From Aurantiacibacter xanthus (lineage in GTDB: Bacteria > Pseudomonadota > Alphaproteobacteria > Sphingomonadales > Sphingomonadaceae), in NCBI RefSeq assembly GCF_003584015.1, contig NZ_QXFM01000027.1:1-40554 (forward strand): 40,554 nucleotides of DNA, in the 5' to 3' direction. Every line of letters begins with the position of its first letter. Position 1 is the stretch's first letter. The notes beneath the pieces were generated by a model. That model ran no database searches and was not told the DNA's origin. It saw nothing but the letters and a program-made list of their open reading frames with translations. The position numbers and the translations under genes were made by a program. Positions 22,435 to 34,720 of the stretch are shown here, piece by piece.

Positions 22435-23142
22435 ATGAGCTATCAGCTGTTCTACTGGCCGAGCATTCCCGGGCGCGGCGAATTCGTGCGTCTGTTCATG
22501 GAAGCCGCCGAGCTGGACTACGAGGACATCGCCCGCACCGACGGCGCCGATGCGTTGGTGGAGGACCTGCACGCACGGGAAGGCATCCGCCCCTTCGCCC
22601 CGCCCTATCTGGTCGACGACGAGGTGGTGATCGGGCAGACCGCGCTGATCCTGCTCTACCTGTCCGACAAGGAGGGCCTCGGCTCGGGCGACCTCGCCAC
22701 CGATCTCAAGCTGATGCAGCTGCAGATGGACATTGCCGATCTGGTCGAGGAGATCCACGGCACGCACCACCCGATCGCGCCCGGCCTCTACTATGCCGAC
22801 CAGATGGACGCGGCCTATGAAAAAGCCGCCGATCTGCGCGCCAACCGGCTGCCCAAATATCTGATCCACTTCGACAATGCGCTCGCCGCCAACGGCGGGC
22901 CGTTCATGCTCGGCGAGCAGTGGAGCCATGTCGACACCAGCCTGTTCCAGCTGATGGAGGGGCTCGACTACGCCTTCCCTACCTATATGGCGCAGATGCA
23001 GGGCACCTGGGCCAATCTGGAGGCCTTGCAGGCCGCCGTGCCCGATATCGAAGGTCTCGCCGCTTATCTCGCCAGCGAGCGGCGGATGGAGTTCAACGAC
23101 GACGGCATTTTCCGCCACTACGAAGAACTCGACGAACAATAG
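22435..23142 (+). CDS. Glutathione S-transferase family protein, sigma-like (4 of 4)
   Basis: 235-residue GST. The N-terminal domain resembles sigma-class enzymes: YWPSIPGRGEFVRLFMEAAE (residues 7-26) with a Gly-Arg-Gly-Glu turn, and VIGQTALILLYL, where Gln-Thr takes the role of the glutathione-binding pair as in sigma and pi classes. The helical C-terminal domain is longer than in the other three and ends acidic. It begins four bases after bolA and runs to the aldo/keto reductase gene 15 bases on, so the three are likely cotranscribed. Confidence 0.87.
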   Translation: MSYQLFYWPSIPGRGEFVRLFMEAAELDYEDIARTDGADALVEDLHAREGIRPFAPPYLVDDEVVIGQTALILLYLSDKEGLGSGDLATDLKLMQLQMDIADLVEEIHGTHHPIAPGLYYADQMDAAYEKAADLRANRLPKYLIHFDNALAANGGPFMLGEQWSHVDTSLFQLMEGLDYAFPTYMAQMQGTWANLEALQAAVPDIEGLAAYLASERRMEFNDDGIFRHYEELDEQ

Positions 23143-23157
23143 GGAGCGCGGTTGCTA

Positions 23158-24114
23158 ATGGATTATGTCCGCCTTGGTCGCACCGAAGCCATGGTCAGCG
23201 TGGCGGGGCTCGGCTGCGGCGGGCATTCGCGGCTCGGCATGGCGGGCAGCGCGTCGAGCGCGGAGGCGAGTCGGATCGTTGCCAAGGCGCTCGATCTGGG
23301 GGTGACTTTTCTCGATACGGCGCGGTCCTACGGCACCGAAGAGGCGGTCAGCCTTGGCATTCGTGGGCATGACCGGGGAAAACTGTTTATCTCGACCAAG
23401 AGCTGGACCGGCACGGACCTGTCGAACCGCAATCCCGATCCGCTGCCCGTGACCGATTTCGTCGCCAATCTCGAAACCAGCCTGCGCGCGCTCGGCACCG
23501 ACTATGTCGATCTCTGGCACCTGCACGGGGTCGCGCCGTTCCAGCTTGAGCACGTCTACAACGAGTTGCTGCCCGAGATGCACCGCCAGCGCGACCTCGG
23601 GAAAATCCGCTTCATCGGCATCACCGAGGCCTTTCGCGAAGACCTGCGCCACGAGGTGCTGCAACAGGCGCTGCCGACCGGCCTGTTCGATGTCGCCATG
23701 GTCGGGTTCAATATGATCAACCCCGGCGCGCGGCGCCGCCTGTTCCCGCTCGCAATCGAGCACGATGTCGGCACGCTGATCATGTTCGCGGTGCGCCGCG
23801 CGCTGAACTCACGCGAGAATGCGGCGGAGGCGGTGGGCAGGCTGATCGAACTGGGTGAAGTGGACCCGGCATTGGTCGATCCGGCCGATCCGCTCGGCTT
23901 TCTGGCCGCGCACCCCGCGATCAAATCGCAGGTCGAGGCCGCCTATCGCTTCTGCCGCTATGAACCCGGCGCCCATGTCGTGCTGACCGGCACGGGCAAG
24001 GAAGCGCATCTCGAAGAGAACGTCCAGTCGATCCTCGCCCCGCCGCTGCCTGCCGAAACCAGCGAGCGGCTCGCGCGTATCTTTGGGCAGGCCACCAGCA
24101 TTTCCGGGGAGTAA
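23158..24114 (+). CDS. Aldo/keto reductase
   Basis: 318-residue TIM-barrel NAD(P)H-dependent oxidoreductase. The catalytic tetrad is visible: Asp53 and Tyr58 in FLDTARSYGTEE, Lys81 in ISTKSW, and His123 in LWHLHGV. The usual strongly conserved C-terminal NADPH-binding loop is poorly matched, so it is a divergent member. I took ATG 23158 over TTG 23152; AGGGAG at 23141-23146 could serve either. The gene continues the bolA-GST run and is followed by pirin after five bases. The substrate is unknown; reduction of aldehydes or quinones fits the setting. Confidence 0.88.
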   Translation: MDYVRLGRTEAMVSVAGLGCGGHSRLGMAGSASSAEASRIVAKALDLGVTFLDTARSYGTEEAVSLGIRGHDRGKLFISTKSWTGTDLSNRNPDPLPVTDFVANLETSLRALGTDYVDLWHLHGVAPFQLEHVYNELLPEMHRQRDLGKIRFIGITEAFREDLRHEVLQQALPTGLFDVAMVGFNMINPGARRRLFPLAIEHDVGTLIMFAVRRALNSRENAAEAVGRLIELGEVDPALVDPADPLGFLAAHPAIKSQVEAAYRFCRYEPGAHVVLTGTGKEAHLEENVQSILAPPLPAETSERLARIFGQATSISGE

Positions 24115-24119
24115 CACCC

Positions 24120-25016
24120 ATGAGCATCATCCAGACCGTCACCCCCGTCAGCCACGACCTCGGCGGGTTCACCGTGCGCCGTGCGGTACCCAGTCCGCAA
24201 TGCCGGATGGTCGGGCCTTTCGTGTTCATCGACCAGTTCGGCCCCGCCCGGCTCGATGTCGGCGACGGGATGGACGTGCGCCCGCATCCGCATATCAACC
24301 TCGCCACCGTCACCTGGCTACTCGGCGGCGACCATGCCGGCGCAATCGAGCACCGCGACAGCCTTGGCACCTTCAGCACGATCCGTCCCGGCACGGTCAA
24401 CCTGATGACCGCCGGGCGCGGGATCGTCCATTCCGAGCGCTCGCCGCAGGACGAGCGGCAGAAGGGCGCAGGGCTTTACGGGATGCAGACCTGGCTCGCC
24501 CTGCCTGAGCGCCATGAGGAGATCGACCCGGCCTTCGAAGCCGTCAGCGACCTGCCGCTGATCGAGGATTCCTGCGTGAAGGCGCGCGTTATCATGGGCA
24601 CACTGTGGGGCCGCAAGGCGCCCGTCACCACCTATGCCGAGACGATCAACGCCGAGATCGTGCTTGCGGGCGGCGGCAGCATCCCCATCGACGCCGAGGT
24701 CGACGAGCGCGCGGTGATGTTGGTCGGCGGCGCGGCGACGATCGATGGCCAGCCGCTCGGGCTTTACGAGCTGACGCTGCTCAAGCCCGGCGCGGCGATG
24801 ACGCTCGCCTCTGACAGCGGCGGCACAGTGATGCTGATGGGCGGCGAGGCCTTTGCCACCAAGCGCCATGTCTGGTGGAACTTCGTCAGCTCCGACCGCG
24901 AGCGGATCAATCAGGCGAAGCTCGACTGGCGCGAAGGCCGCTTCCCCAAGGTGCCGGGCGATGAGGAGGAGTATATCCCGCTCCCCGAAAAGCCCAAAAC
25001 CGTGAGCTATCCCTGA
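24120..25016 (+). CDS. Pirin family protein
   Basis: 298-residue bicupin of the pirin family. The N-terminal cupin has the metal-ligand pattern RPHPHINLATVTWLL and GAIEHRDSLG (three His and a Glu), followed by TAGRGIVHSE. The C-terminal cupin (from about 170) includes the region GTLWGRKAPV before it and GGEAF near 240. Pirins bind iron; some have quercetin dioxygenase activity and some act as redox-sensitive cofactors. The start is ATG 24120, five bases after the reductase stop, in the same likely operon. Confidence 0.92.
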   Translation: MSIIQTVTPVSHDLGGFTVRRAVPSPQCRMVGPFVFIDQFGPARLDVGDGMDVRPHPHINLATVTWLLGGDHAGAIEHRDSLGTFSTIRPGTVNLMTAGRGIVHSERSPQDERQKGAGLYGMQTWLALPERHEEIDPAFEAVSDLPLIEDSCVKARVIMGTLWGRKAPVTTYAETINAEIVLAGGGSIPIDAEVDERAVMLVGGAATIDGQPLGLYELTLLKPGAAMTLASDSGGTVMLMGGEAFATKRHVWWNFVSSDRERINQAKLDWREGRFPKVPGDEEEYIPLPEKPKTVSYP

Positions 25017-25044
25017 GCGAAAAGCGCCGCTAAGGCTCTGATCC

Positions 25045-25527
25045 ATGACCCGCACCGCTCTTTGCGCCGCCATTGCAGCGGCCCTCATCGCCGTACCGGC
25101 ACATTCTCAGGAGACCCCAGTGAACAAAGGCCAATCCTCCGCCTGGCTTAACGAACAGCAAGCCGCGCTCGCCGAAGCGACGCAGGCCGAGGGCTGGTAC
25201 ACGCTCGATGGCGGGGTGAAGTTCCGCCGCACTGCGGGCGACGGCACCGGCCCCGCGCCCACAGTGCAGGACACGGTGACGGTCCACTACACCGGTAAGC
25301 TGACCGACGGCACGACCTTCGATTCGAGCCGTGGCCGCGATCCGGCGACCTTCCCGCTTGGCCGACTGGTCAAGGCCTGGCAGATCGCCATTCCCTATAT
25401 GGGCGTGGGCGATACTGCCGAGATTCTGGTGCCTGCCGAGATGGGCTATGGCGCGCGCGGTGCCGGGCCGATCCCGCCTGCCTCGACGCTGTGGTTCGAG
25501 ATCGAGTTGCTCGGGATCGAGGACTAG
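25045..25527 (+). CDS. FKBP-type peptidyl-prolyl isomerase, periplasmic
   Basis: 160-residue protein with a signal peptide (about residues 1-21, ending AHSQ) and a single FKBP domain. Domain segments are VTVHYTGKLTDGTTFDSS near residues 77-94, FPLGRLVKAWQIAIPYMGVGD, and the active-site rim MGYGARGAGPIPPASTLWFEIEL. It should isomerise prolyl bonds in the periplasm and assist protein folding. It lies 28 bases after pirin. GC-rich hairpins at 25539-25622 follow. Confidence 0.92.
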   Translation: MTRTALCAAIAAALIAVPAHSQETPVNKGQSSAWLNEQQAALAEATQAEGWYTLDGGVKFRRTAGDGTGPAPTVQDTVTVHYTGKLTDGTTFDSSRGRDPATFPLGRLVKAWQIAIPYMGVGDTAEILVPAEMGYGARGAGPIPPASTLWFEIELLGIED

Positions 25528-25538
25528 GTTCGCCAACT

Positions 25539-25622
25539 CCCCTCCCCTCGGGGAGGGGCCGGGGGGTGGGGGCTCCAACGCCCGCCCCCCATCCCAACCC
25601 TTCCCCACGGGGAAGGGCTTTT
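25539..25622. repeat. Three successive GC-rich hairpins between convergent genes
   Basis: First hairpin: CCCCTCCCC/GGGGAGGGG (25539-25558). Second: a G run starting 25561 against GCCCGCCCCCC (25580-25590). Third: CCCTTCCCC/GGGGAAGGG (25598-25617) followed by CTTTT on the + strand, a good intrinsic terminator for the FKBP gene. Together they separate convergent transcripts and resemble dispersed intergenic repeats. Confidence 0.7.
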
Positions 25623-25628
25623 CAGGTT

Positions 25629-26720
25629 TCAGCCCTGCCACTCCACCCATGCGCCGTGGGGGTGGGCTTCAGCCAATTGGACCGCCTCCTCTCCGCCCTC
25701 GCCATTTTTGGGCCAATAACGCAGCTTCAACTCGTGCCGGAAGGTCGCCCGATTGGTCTCGACCGCGATCCACGCCAGCGGACGCTCCGGCGTCGCCTCG
25801 GCCCCCGCCGCCTCCATCGCCGAGGTAATCGCCTCGCGCGTCGCCTCGGGCAGATATTGCCACATCACCGTGTGGAACAGCACGCGGGTCACCCCCGCCT
25901 CCTGCTTTTCCGCCAGCTTCTGCGCGACGAACTCGGCGGCGTCCATCTGCACCAGATCGGGCGCGGCGCGTTTGGCCATGGCGATAGCGGTGTCCATCCG
26001 CGCCATGCGCTCCCTGGCGTCGGCCCAGATGTAGCTCTTCAGCCGCAGCGCCTGCGCTTCATCGGTCAAGTCGATCGGCGCGAGGTCGCAGCCCGCCACA
26101 TCGACAATCTCCACCGCGCCCGCAGGCGGCGCAGCGCCGCGCCATTCGGGCGCGATCACCATGCTCGAAAGGCTCGGCCCCGCCGTGGTGCCGCCCAGAT
26201 CATAGCGATAGCGCGCCATCATCGTGTTGATGCCCGCGCTCGCGCCGATCTCGATCAGCTGGAATTTTGGCCCGAATTTCTGCGCCAGCCACAGCAAAGC
26301 GCCCATCACCGAGGCCGAGCGCCCCGCCTCGTTGGTCTGCGGCGGGCCGTCGAGCCACGGCAGCAGCACGGTGTCGAATTTTCGCGCGGCCTCCAGCACG
26401 ATCGCATCGATCTGCCCCTGATCGGTCACCAGCCCACCATAAATCGGCGCGAGGCGCGGTTCCTCGCCGGTGAGGTGAAGGAAATGCAGCGCCCCCGCGA
26501 TCCTCAGCGGCATCGCATCTTCGAGCACCGCACCCCGCCATGCCGCCATGCGCCGCCCGGTGGCGGTGTCGGCGGCCTCGGCGATGGCGAGCGCCGCCAG
26601 CACCATCTTGCCGGTGATCGGCGCGCCCGCCCGCGTGGCGTGCTCGGCCTGCCAGCGGAACCCCTCGGCGATGTCGGTGATCTCCATGAGGCCGCGTTCC
26701 TGCTTGCCCGTCTGTGCCAT
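25629..26720 (-). CDS. DUF2332 family protein
   Basis: 363-residue protein of DUF2332, with the conserved segment [12 protein letters not shown] near residues 150-161, which resembles a nucleotide- or SAM-binding glycine loop, and [12 protein letters not shown] in the C-terminal half. The fold looks methyltransferase-like, but no function is established. I used ATG 26720, preceded by GAAAGGG; ATG 26687 ([13 protein letters not shown]) is an alternative. It diverges from hisG with only 44 bases between starts, so the promoters must overlap. Confidence 0.82.
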   Translation of the reverse strand: MAQTGKQERGLMEITDIAEGFRWQAEHATRAGAPITGKMVLAALAIAEAADTATGRRMAAWRGAVLEDAMPLRIAGALHFLHLTGEEPRLAPIYGGLVTDQGQIDAIVLEAARKFDTVLLPWLDGPPQTNEAGRSASVMGALLWLAQKFGPKFQLIEIGASAGINTMMARYRYDLGGTTAGPSLSSMVIAPEWRGAAPPAGAVEIVDVAGCDLAPIDLTDEAQALRLKSYIWADARERMARMDTAIAMAKRAAPDLVQMDAAEFVAQKLAEKQEAGVTRVLFHTVMWQYLPEATREAITSAMEAAGAEATPERPLAWIAVETNRATFRHELKLRYWPKNGEGGEEAVQLAEAHPHGAWVEWQG

Positions 26721-26764
26721 TGGTGGATTGCCCTTTCGCCTGGCTGTCCCTACATCGCGCGCCC

Positions 26765-27414
26765 ATGACCCAGCCGCTGACATTTGCCGTGCCCAAAGGG
26801 CGTATCCTCGACGAGGCCCTGCCCGTAATGGCGCGCGGCGGCGTCGTGCCCGAAAGCGCGTTCCACGACAAGATGGACCGCTCGCTCAGTTTTGCCAGTG
26901 AAGATGGCAAGATGCGGATCATCCGCGTGCGCGCCTTCGACGTGGCGACCTTCGTCGCCTTTGGCGCGGCGCAGGTCGGGATCGTCGGCTCCGACGTGAT
27001 CGAGGAGTTCGACTATTCCGAGCTTTATGCGCCGGTCGACCTCGGCATCGGCGCCTGCCGCCTGTCGGTGGCCGAGCCTGCGCAAGCGAACGCCTATTCC
27101 GCCGGGATCGCCAGCCACATGCGCGTGGCGACCAAGTATCCGAACATCACCAGCCGCTGGTTCGAGCAACAGGGCGTGCAGGCCGAGTGCGTGAAGCTCA
27201 ACGGCGCGATGGAGCTGGCGCCTTCGCTGGGGCTGGCGGGGCGGATCGTCGATCTGGTTTCCACCGGCAGTACGCTGAAATCGAACGGGCTGGTCGAGAA
27301 AGAGACGATCATGCAGATTTCGGCGCGCCTGATCGTCAACCGCGCTGCGCTCAAGACCGACCCGCGGGTGAGCGAACTGGTCGAGCGGTTCCGCAAGGTG
27401 GCGGCGGAAAGCTG

Positions 27415-27415
<1 letters not shown>
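26765..27415 (+). CDS. hisG: ATP phosphoribosyltransferase, short form HisG
   Basis: 216-residue enzyme for the first step of histidine synthesis (ATP plus PRPP to phosphoribosyl-ATP). Typical segments are [15 protein letters not shown] at the start, [11 protein letters not shown] near 78-88, and the PRPP-binding loop [14 protein letters not shown] near 162-175. It lacks the C-terminal regulatory domain of long HisG (about 300 residues), so it belongs to the HisG-S type, which works with the HisRS-like subunit HisZ; hisZ is not in this window. Its stop overlaps the hisD start (TGATG). Confidence 0.95.
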
Positions 27416-28691
<1,276 letters not shown>

Positions 28692-28692
<1 letters not shown>

Positions 28693-29144
28693 TGAGCAAA
28701 TCCTCCCGTTCGAGCACCCGCTCCGCTGCGCGTCTGGCCGCCGTTCAGGCGCTGTACCAGCGCCAGATGGAGGGCACCCAGCTTCACCGCCTGCTCGACG
28801 AGTTCCACCAGCACCGCCTCGGCAAGGAGATCGAGGACGATCAGTACGCCGAGGCCGACGTGCCGTTCTTCGACGATGTGGTGAGCGGCTATGCCGCGCG
28901 CGAGGAAGAGATCGACGCACTGCTGGTGAGCAAGCTCGCCGAGGGCTGGACGCTGGCGCGGCTCGACAAGACGATGCTGCAGATCCTGCGCTGCGGGGCC
29001 TATGAGCTGGTGGCCCGGGCGGACATCTCCACCGGCACCGCGATCAGCGAATATGTCGATGTGGCCAAGGCCTTCTTCGACGACCGCGAGGCGAAGTTCG
29101 TCAATGGCGTGCTCGATGCGGTGGCGAAAGAGGTGCGCAGTTAA
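28692..29144 (+). CDS. nusB: Transcription antitermination factor NusB
   Basis: 150-residue all-helical NusB protein, which with NusE/S10 binds boxA RNA in rRNA operons. Family features are SAARLAAVQALYQRQ near residues 11-25, the hydrophobic LDKTMLQILRCGAYEL near 93-108, and the C-terminal VAKAFFDDREAKFVNGVLDA. ATG 28692 overlaps the hisD stop by one base. A long palindromic repeat (29171-29266) separates it from thiL. Confidence 0.94.
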
Positions 29145-29170
29145 GAACAACACCCCGTTCCCTCCTCCTC

Positions 29171-29266
29171 CGCTCGCCCTGAGCTTGTCGAAGGGCTGCC
29201 CTTCCCTTCACCATCCGCGCGGGGTTCAAGGGGAAGGGCAATCCTTCGACAAGCTCAGGATGAGCG
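29171..29266. repeat. Long palindrome between nusB and thiL (CTGAGCTTGTCGAAG family)
   Basis: Two 36-base arms (29171-29206 and 29231-29266) match as inverted repeats at 32 of 36 positions, with a 24-base loop. The core CCTGAGCTTGTCGAAGG is shared with the element at 11948-12038. RNA from either strand would form a very stable hairpin. It may terminate or insulate the his-nusB transcript. No terminal target duplication is obvious. Confidence 0.85.
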
Positions 29267-29356
29267 GGGGTGGAGTTTGGTGACAAGTCAGGCCTTGCAC
29301 CCGAGGCCCGCACCGCTAGTCACACAGGCCGTGACCCACCCAGCACCCCCACGCCA

Positions 29357-30223
29357 ATGAACGAACAGGCCTTCATCGAAGCCCTGCGCCTGCTGCCCGC
29401 GCACCCTGCCGCGCGCGGGCTCGCCGACGATTGCGCGGTGATCGAGATCGGCAGCGAAACGCTCGTCCTCACGCACGACATGCTGGTCGAAGGCACCCAC
29501 TACCTGCCCGAAGCCGATATAGCCGACGTGGCGTGGAAGCTCGTCGCCACCAACCTCTCGGACCTTGCCGCCAAGGGCGCGGAGCCGCTCGGCGTCCTCA
29601 TCGGCCACATGCTCGGCCGCGACGACGAGCGCTTCATAGTCGGCCTCAACGAGGTGCTCGCGCATTACCAGGTGCCTTTGCTCGGCGGCGATACGGTGGC
29701 GGGTACGGGAACGCGCACCCACGGCCTCACCGCCATCGGTCGCGCCACCTGCACCCCCGTCCCCGCCCGCAGTGGCGCACAGCCGGGCGACGTGCTGTGG
29801 CTTGTCGGCAAGGTCGGCGCGGCCATGCTCGGGTTCGAGGCTCTGCGCGACGGCACCGGGGCCGACCACAGCGCCTACTCGCGCCCGCTTGCCCTGCTCA
29901 AGGAAGGACAGGCGCTGGCTCCGCTCGCCCACGCCATGATGGACGTGTCCGACGGCCTCCTGCTCGACGCCTTCCGCATGGCCGAGGCCTCTGAGGTCAC
30001 GCTCGCCATCGACGGTGCACAAGTCCCCGTCGCCGCGCCCGAGCGCCGCCTCGCATGCCTGACATGGGGGGATGACTATGCCCTGCTCGCGGCCCTGCCC
30101 CATGGCACGCAGCCGCCCTGCAACGCCGCCCGTATCGGCACCGTAGAGCCACGCGGTTTTGCCCCGCTGTTCGTCGATGGGGAGCCGGTGCTCAACGCCG
30201 CAGGGCTCGGTTACAGCCACTGA
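29357..30223 (+). CDS. thiL: Thiamine-monophosphate kinase
   Basis: 288-residue enzyme that phosphorylates thiamine monophosphate to the active diphosphate. Motifs of the PurM/ThiL fold: LADDCAVIEIG near residues 22-32, LTHDMLVEGTHY near 38-49, NLSDLAAKGAEPLGVLIG, and LLGGDTVAG with the metal-binding Asp; the later DVSDGLLLDAFRMAE binds nucleotide. ATG 29357 gives the usual start; the open frame upstream runs into the palindromic repeat. nusB next to thiL is a common bacterial arrangement. Confidence 0.94.
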   Translation: MNEQAFIEALRLLPAHPAARGLADDCAVIEIGSETLVLTHDMLVEGTHYLPEADIADVAWKLVATNLSDLAAKGAEPLGVLIGHMLGRDDERFIVGLNEVLAHYQVPLLGGDTVAGTGTRTHGLTAIGRATCTPVPARSGAQPGDVLWLVGKVGAAMLGFEALRDGTGADHSAYSRPLALLKEGQALAPLAHAMMDVSDGLLLDAFRMAEASEVTLAIDGAQVPVAAPERRLACLTWGDDYALLAALPHGTQPPCNAARIGTVEPRGFAPLFVDGEPVLNAAGLGYSH

Positions 30224-30340
30224 TTCGCAGCCTGAGTACCAAGGCGGCTTGCTCAAAGATGAACATGTGATAGCCATAGACGCCTTGCGGACCCGGAAAA
30301 ATATCGGGCCGCGTTCACACGGGAAGAGGACTAGTGGGCT

Positions 30341-32506
<2,166 letters not shown>

Positions 32507-32535
32507 AGGCCGCTCCCCCTGGAGGGTCGCAAGAG

Positions 32536-32575
32536 GCCCGTCCGCAAGCTCCTCGACGAGACATTGCGGGCGGGC
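32536..32575 (+). terminator. Hairpin after hppA
   Basis: Arms GCCCGTCCGCAA (32536-32547) and TTGCGGGCGGGC (32564-32575) pair along 12 bases with one G-U wobble and a 16-base loop, followed by TTCACTTTGT. It is a likely terminator for the pyrophosphatase gene. Confidence 0.65.
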
Positions 32576-32676
32576 TTCACTTTGTCAGGCCCAGTTAACT
32601 CTTCCTTGGCCGCCAATCGGTTATACAATGATCCCATGCAGAACCACTGCATCGGGACAAAGGTTGATCCGCTCTC

Positions 32677-33846
32677 TTGTACAAGGCCGGACACTCGAAT
32701 GCCTTGCCAGCCATTCAGGCCAGCGGCGCTCCTGTCGCAGCCGAGGTGCGCCTGTGGGTCGGCAACTGGCGCAAGCGCGATACCCGCGCAGACCTCCGCG
32801 CATGGGATGATCTGGCCCTCGCATCGAGCGAGCCGAACCCCTTTTTCGAAAGCTGGTACCTGCTCCCCTCGCTGCGCGCGCTCGATCCGCATGGCAGCGT
32901 CCGGCTGGCGGTGCTTGAGCAGTCGGGCCGATGGCTCGGGCTGCTCCCGCTCCGGTGGGAGCCCTACTACTATGGCAAACCGCTCCCCCACTGGCGCGCG
33001 TGGTGTCATGACAACAGCTTCCTCGGCCAGCCGCTGATCGCGCGCGGGTTCGAGCAGGCGTTCTGGCACGCGCTGCTCGGCTGGCTCGACCGGCACGCCC
33101 TGTTCGCGCTGTTCGCGCACCTGCCGCAAGCCGGCACCGACGGGCCGATCCATCACGCACTCGCTGCCGAACTGACCGAACAGCCCCGCCCCGCCGCCAC
33201 CGTGCTGGAACGCAGCCGCGCCTTGCTGGCGACCGGAGTGTCCGCCGAAGCCTATCTCGAAGCCTCGCTTTCCACCAAGAAGCGCAAGGAGCTGCGCCGT
33301 CAGCACCGCCGCCTGGCCGAAGAGGGCACGCTATCGGTCGAACGGTGCGAGGACGCGCAAGGCATCGCCCGCTGGACCGAGGAGTTCCTCATGCTCGAAG
33401 CCTCCGGGTGGAAAGGCCGCGCGGCCTCCTCGCTCGCGAGCATGCGCCCCACCGCCACGCTGTTTCGCCACGCGCTGGCCGAGGCGGCGTCGCGCGGGAG
33501 GCTCGAACGGCTGGCGATCCGGCTCGACGGGCATCCCATCGCGATGCTGGCCACCTTCATCGCCGCGCCCGGTGCCTTCTCGTACAAGACGGCCTTTGCC
33601 GAAGACTATGCCCGCTTCTCGCCCGGCGTGCTGTTGCAGTGCGAGGCGCTGGCGCTGGTCGAACGCGAAGGCATCGACTGGATCGACAGCTGCGCCGGTT
33701 CCGATCACCCGATGATCGACCACTTCTGGCGCGAACGACGCCGGGTCGCCCATCATTCCATCGCCATCGGCAGCAGCGTGCGCCGCGCCCTGTTTGCCGG
33801 TCTCAGCCGCCTGGAAACGGGCCGCGCGCCGGGAGGCATCGCATGA
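32677..33846 (+). CDS. FemAB/BioF2-like GNAT-fold acyltransferase
   Basis: 389-residue protein of the double-GNAT type (Acetyltransf_6, also called BioF2-like; related to FemAB). An N-terminal segment NPFFESWYLLPSLRAL near residues 54-69 begins the first unit. A basic stretch STKKRKELRRQHRRL near 199-213 leads into the second, with IAMLATFIAAPGAFSYKTAF and DSCAGSDHPMIDHFWRERR, the usual family ending. The acyl donor and acceptor are unknown; relatives act in exopolysaccharide or peptide modification. The only start before the conserved region is TTG 32677, since an in-frame stop lies at 32665; GTG 32746 is a possible later start. It overlaps the cupin gene by four bases. Confidence 0.8.
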   Translation: MYKAGHSNALPAIQASGAPVAAEVRLWVGNWRKRDTRADLRAWDDLALASSEPNPFFESWYLLPSLRALDPHGSVRLAVLEQSGRWLGLLPLRWEPYYYGKPLPHWRAWCHDNSFLGQPLIARGFEQAFWHALLGWLDRHALFALFAHLPQAGTDGPIHHALAAELTEQPRPAATVLERSRALLATGVSAEAYLEASLSTKKRKELRRQHRRLAEEGTLSVERCEDAQGIARWTEEFLMLEASGWKGRAASSLASMRPTATLFRHALAEAASRGRLERLAIRLDGHPIAMLATFIAAPGAFSYKTAFAEDYARFSPGVLLQCEALALVEREGIDWIDSCAGSDHPMIDHFWRERRRVAHHSIAIGSSVRRALFAGLSRLETGRAPGGIA

Positions 33847-34700
33847 CCGATCACTCCGCCACCACCGTCTTCCCGCCTCGGGCGCGGGCGGACTTCGCGG
33901 CCTCTTATCCCGAAGGTCCGCACAAGCTCGCACACACGCTCGGCCACCATCCGCTGCTCGAACTGGAAGCGCTGGCGCAGATGGCCGAAGCGCTGCCCGA
34001 ACGCAGTGTCGAGTATAACCGCGGGGATCTGCCGCTCGGCGTGGACGGCAAGCCCGGCGCCACCGGCCTCTCCATCGGCGAGACGATCCGCACCATCGAG
34101 ACCGCCAACAGCTGGGCGGTGCTCAAAAATATCGAGCAAGCCCCCGCCTATGCCGATCTGCTGAACGAGCTGCTCGACGAGATCGAAGCCCCGATCCGCG
34201 AGCGCACCGGTGCGATGCTGAAGCGACAGGGCTTCATATTCGTGTCGAGCGCCAATGCGGTAACGCCCTATCACTTCGACCCCGAGCATAACATCCTGCT
34301 GCAACTGCGCGGCACCAAGGAGATGACCGTCTTTCCCGCCGGCGACTCGCGCTATGCCCCGGACGAGGTCCACGAGGCCTATCACACCGGTGGCCCGCGC
34401 GAATTGCGCTGGGACGACAGCTTCCTGTCCGCCGGAAACACCTTCCGCCTCGCACCCGGCGAAGCGATTTATGTCCCCGTCATGGCCCCGCATTTCGTGC
34501 GCAATCAGAGCGAGATATCGTTGTCTCTTTCGATCACCTGGCGCTCGGAATGGAGCTTCGCCGAGTCAGATGCGCGTGCTTTCAACAAGTTGCTGCGCTC
34601 GACAGGGCTGCGTCCTGCGGCACCCCAGCGATGGCCGGGACAGAACCGGGCCAAGTCACTGGCTTGGCGGGTTTTGCGACGAATGCCGGGCATTTCTTGA
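33843..34700 (+). CDS. Cupin-like (JmjC-type) protein, putative Fe(II)/2-oxoglutarate oxygenase
   Basis: 285-residue protein with a double-stranded beta helix. Candidate metal ligands are His144 and Asp146 in TPYHFDPEHN and His217 in VMAPHFVRNQ, the HxD...H facial triad of JmjC/cupin_8 hydroxylases. A Lys in RGTKEMTVFP could bind 2-oxoglutarate. Databases often label such proteins as transcriptional regulators, but no DNA-binding domain is visible. It overlaps the acyltransferase stop (ATGA) and precedes the thioesterase gene by 20 bases. A hydroxylase acting on a peptide or lipid in a common pathway with its neighbours is plausible but unproven. Confidence 0.78.
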   Translation: MTDHSATTVFPPRARADFAASYPEGPHKLAHTLGHHPLLELEALAQMAEALPERSVEYNRGDLPLGVDGKPGATGLSIGETIRTIETANSWAVLKNIEQAPAYADLLNELLDEIEAPIRERTGAMLKRQGFIFVSSANAVTPYHFDPEHNILLQLRGTKEMTVFPAGDSRYAPDEVHEAYHTGGPRELRWDDSFLSAGNTFRLAPGEAIYVPVMAPHFVRNQSEISLSLSITWRSEWSFAESDARAFNKLLRSTGLRPAAPQRWPGQNRAKSLAWRVLRRMPGIS

Positions 34701-34720
34701 CGGATCGCTCCATCAAGGCC

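Noticed and set aside
17652..25527. Prophage or transposon carrying the GST block
   Set aside because: No integrase, transposase, terminal repeat or tRNA target site is visible; insertion remains an inference from gene order only.
29171..29266. CRISPR-like repeat
   Set aside because: Only one inverted pair, no regularly spaced direct repeats or spacers, and no cas genes in the window.
32628..32810. Short plus-strand frame starting at an ATG after hppA
   Set aside because: It overlaps the start of the acyltransferase in another frame and has an Arg/Ser-rich composition without similarity.
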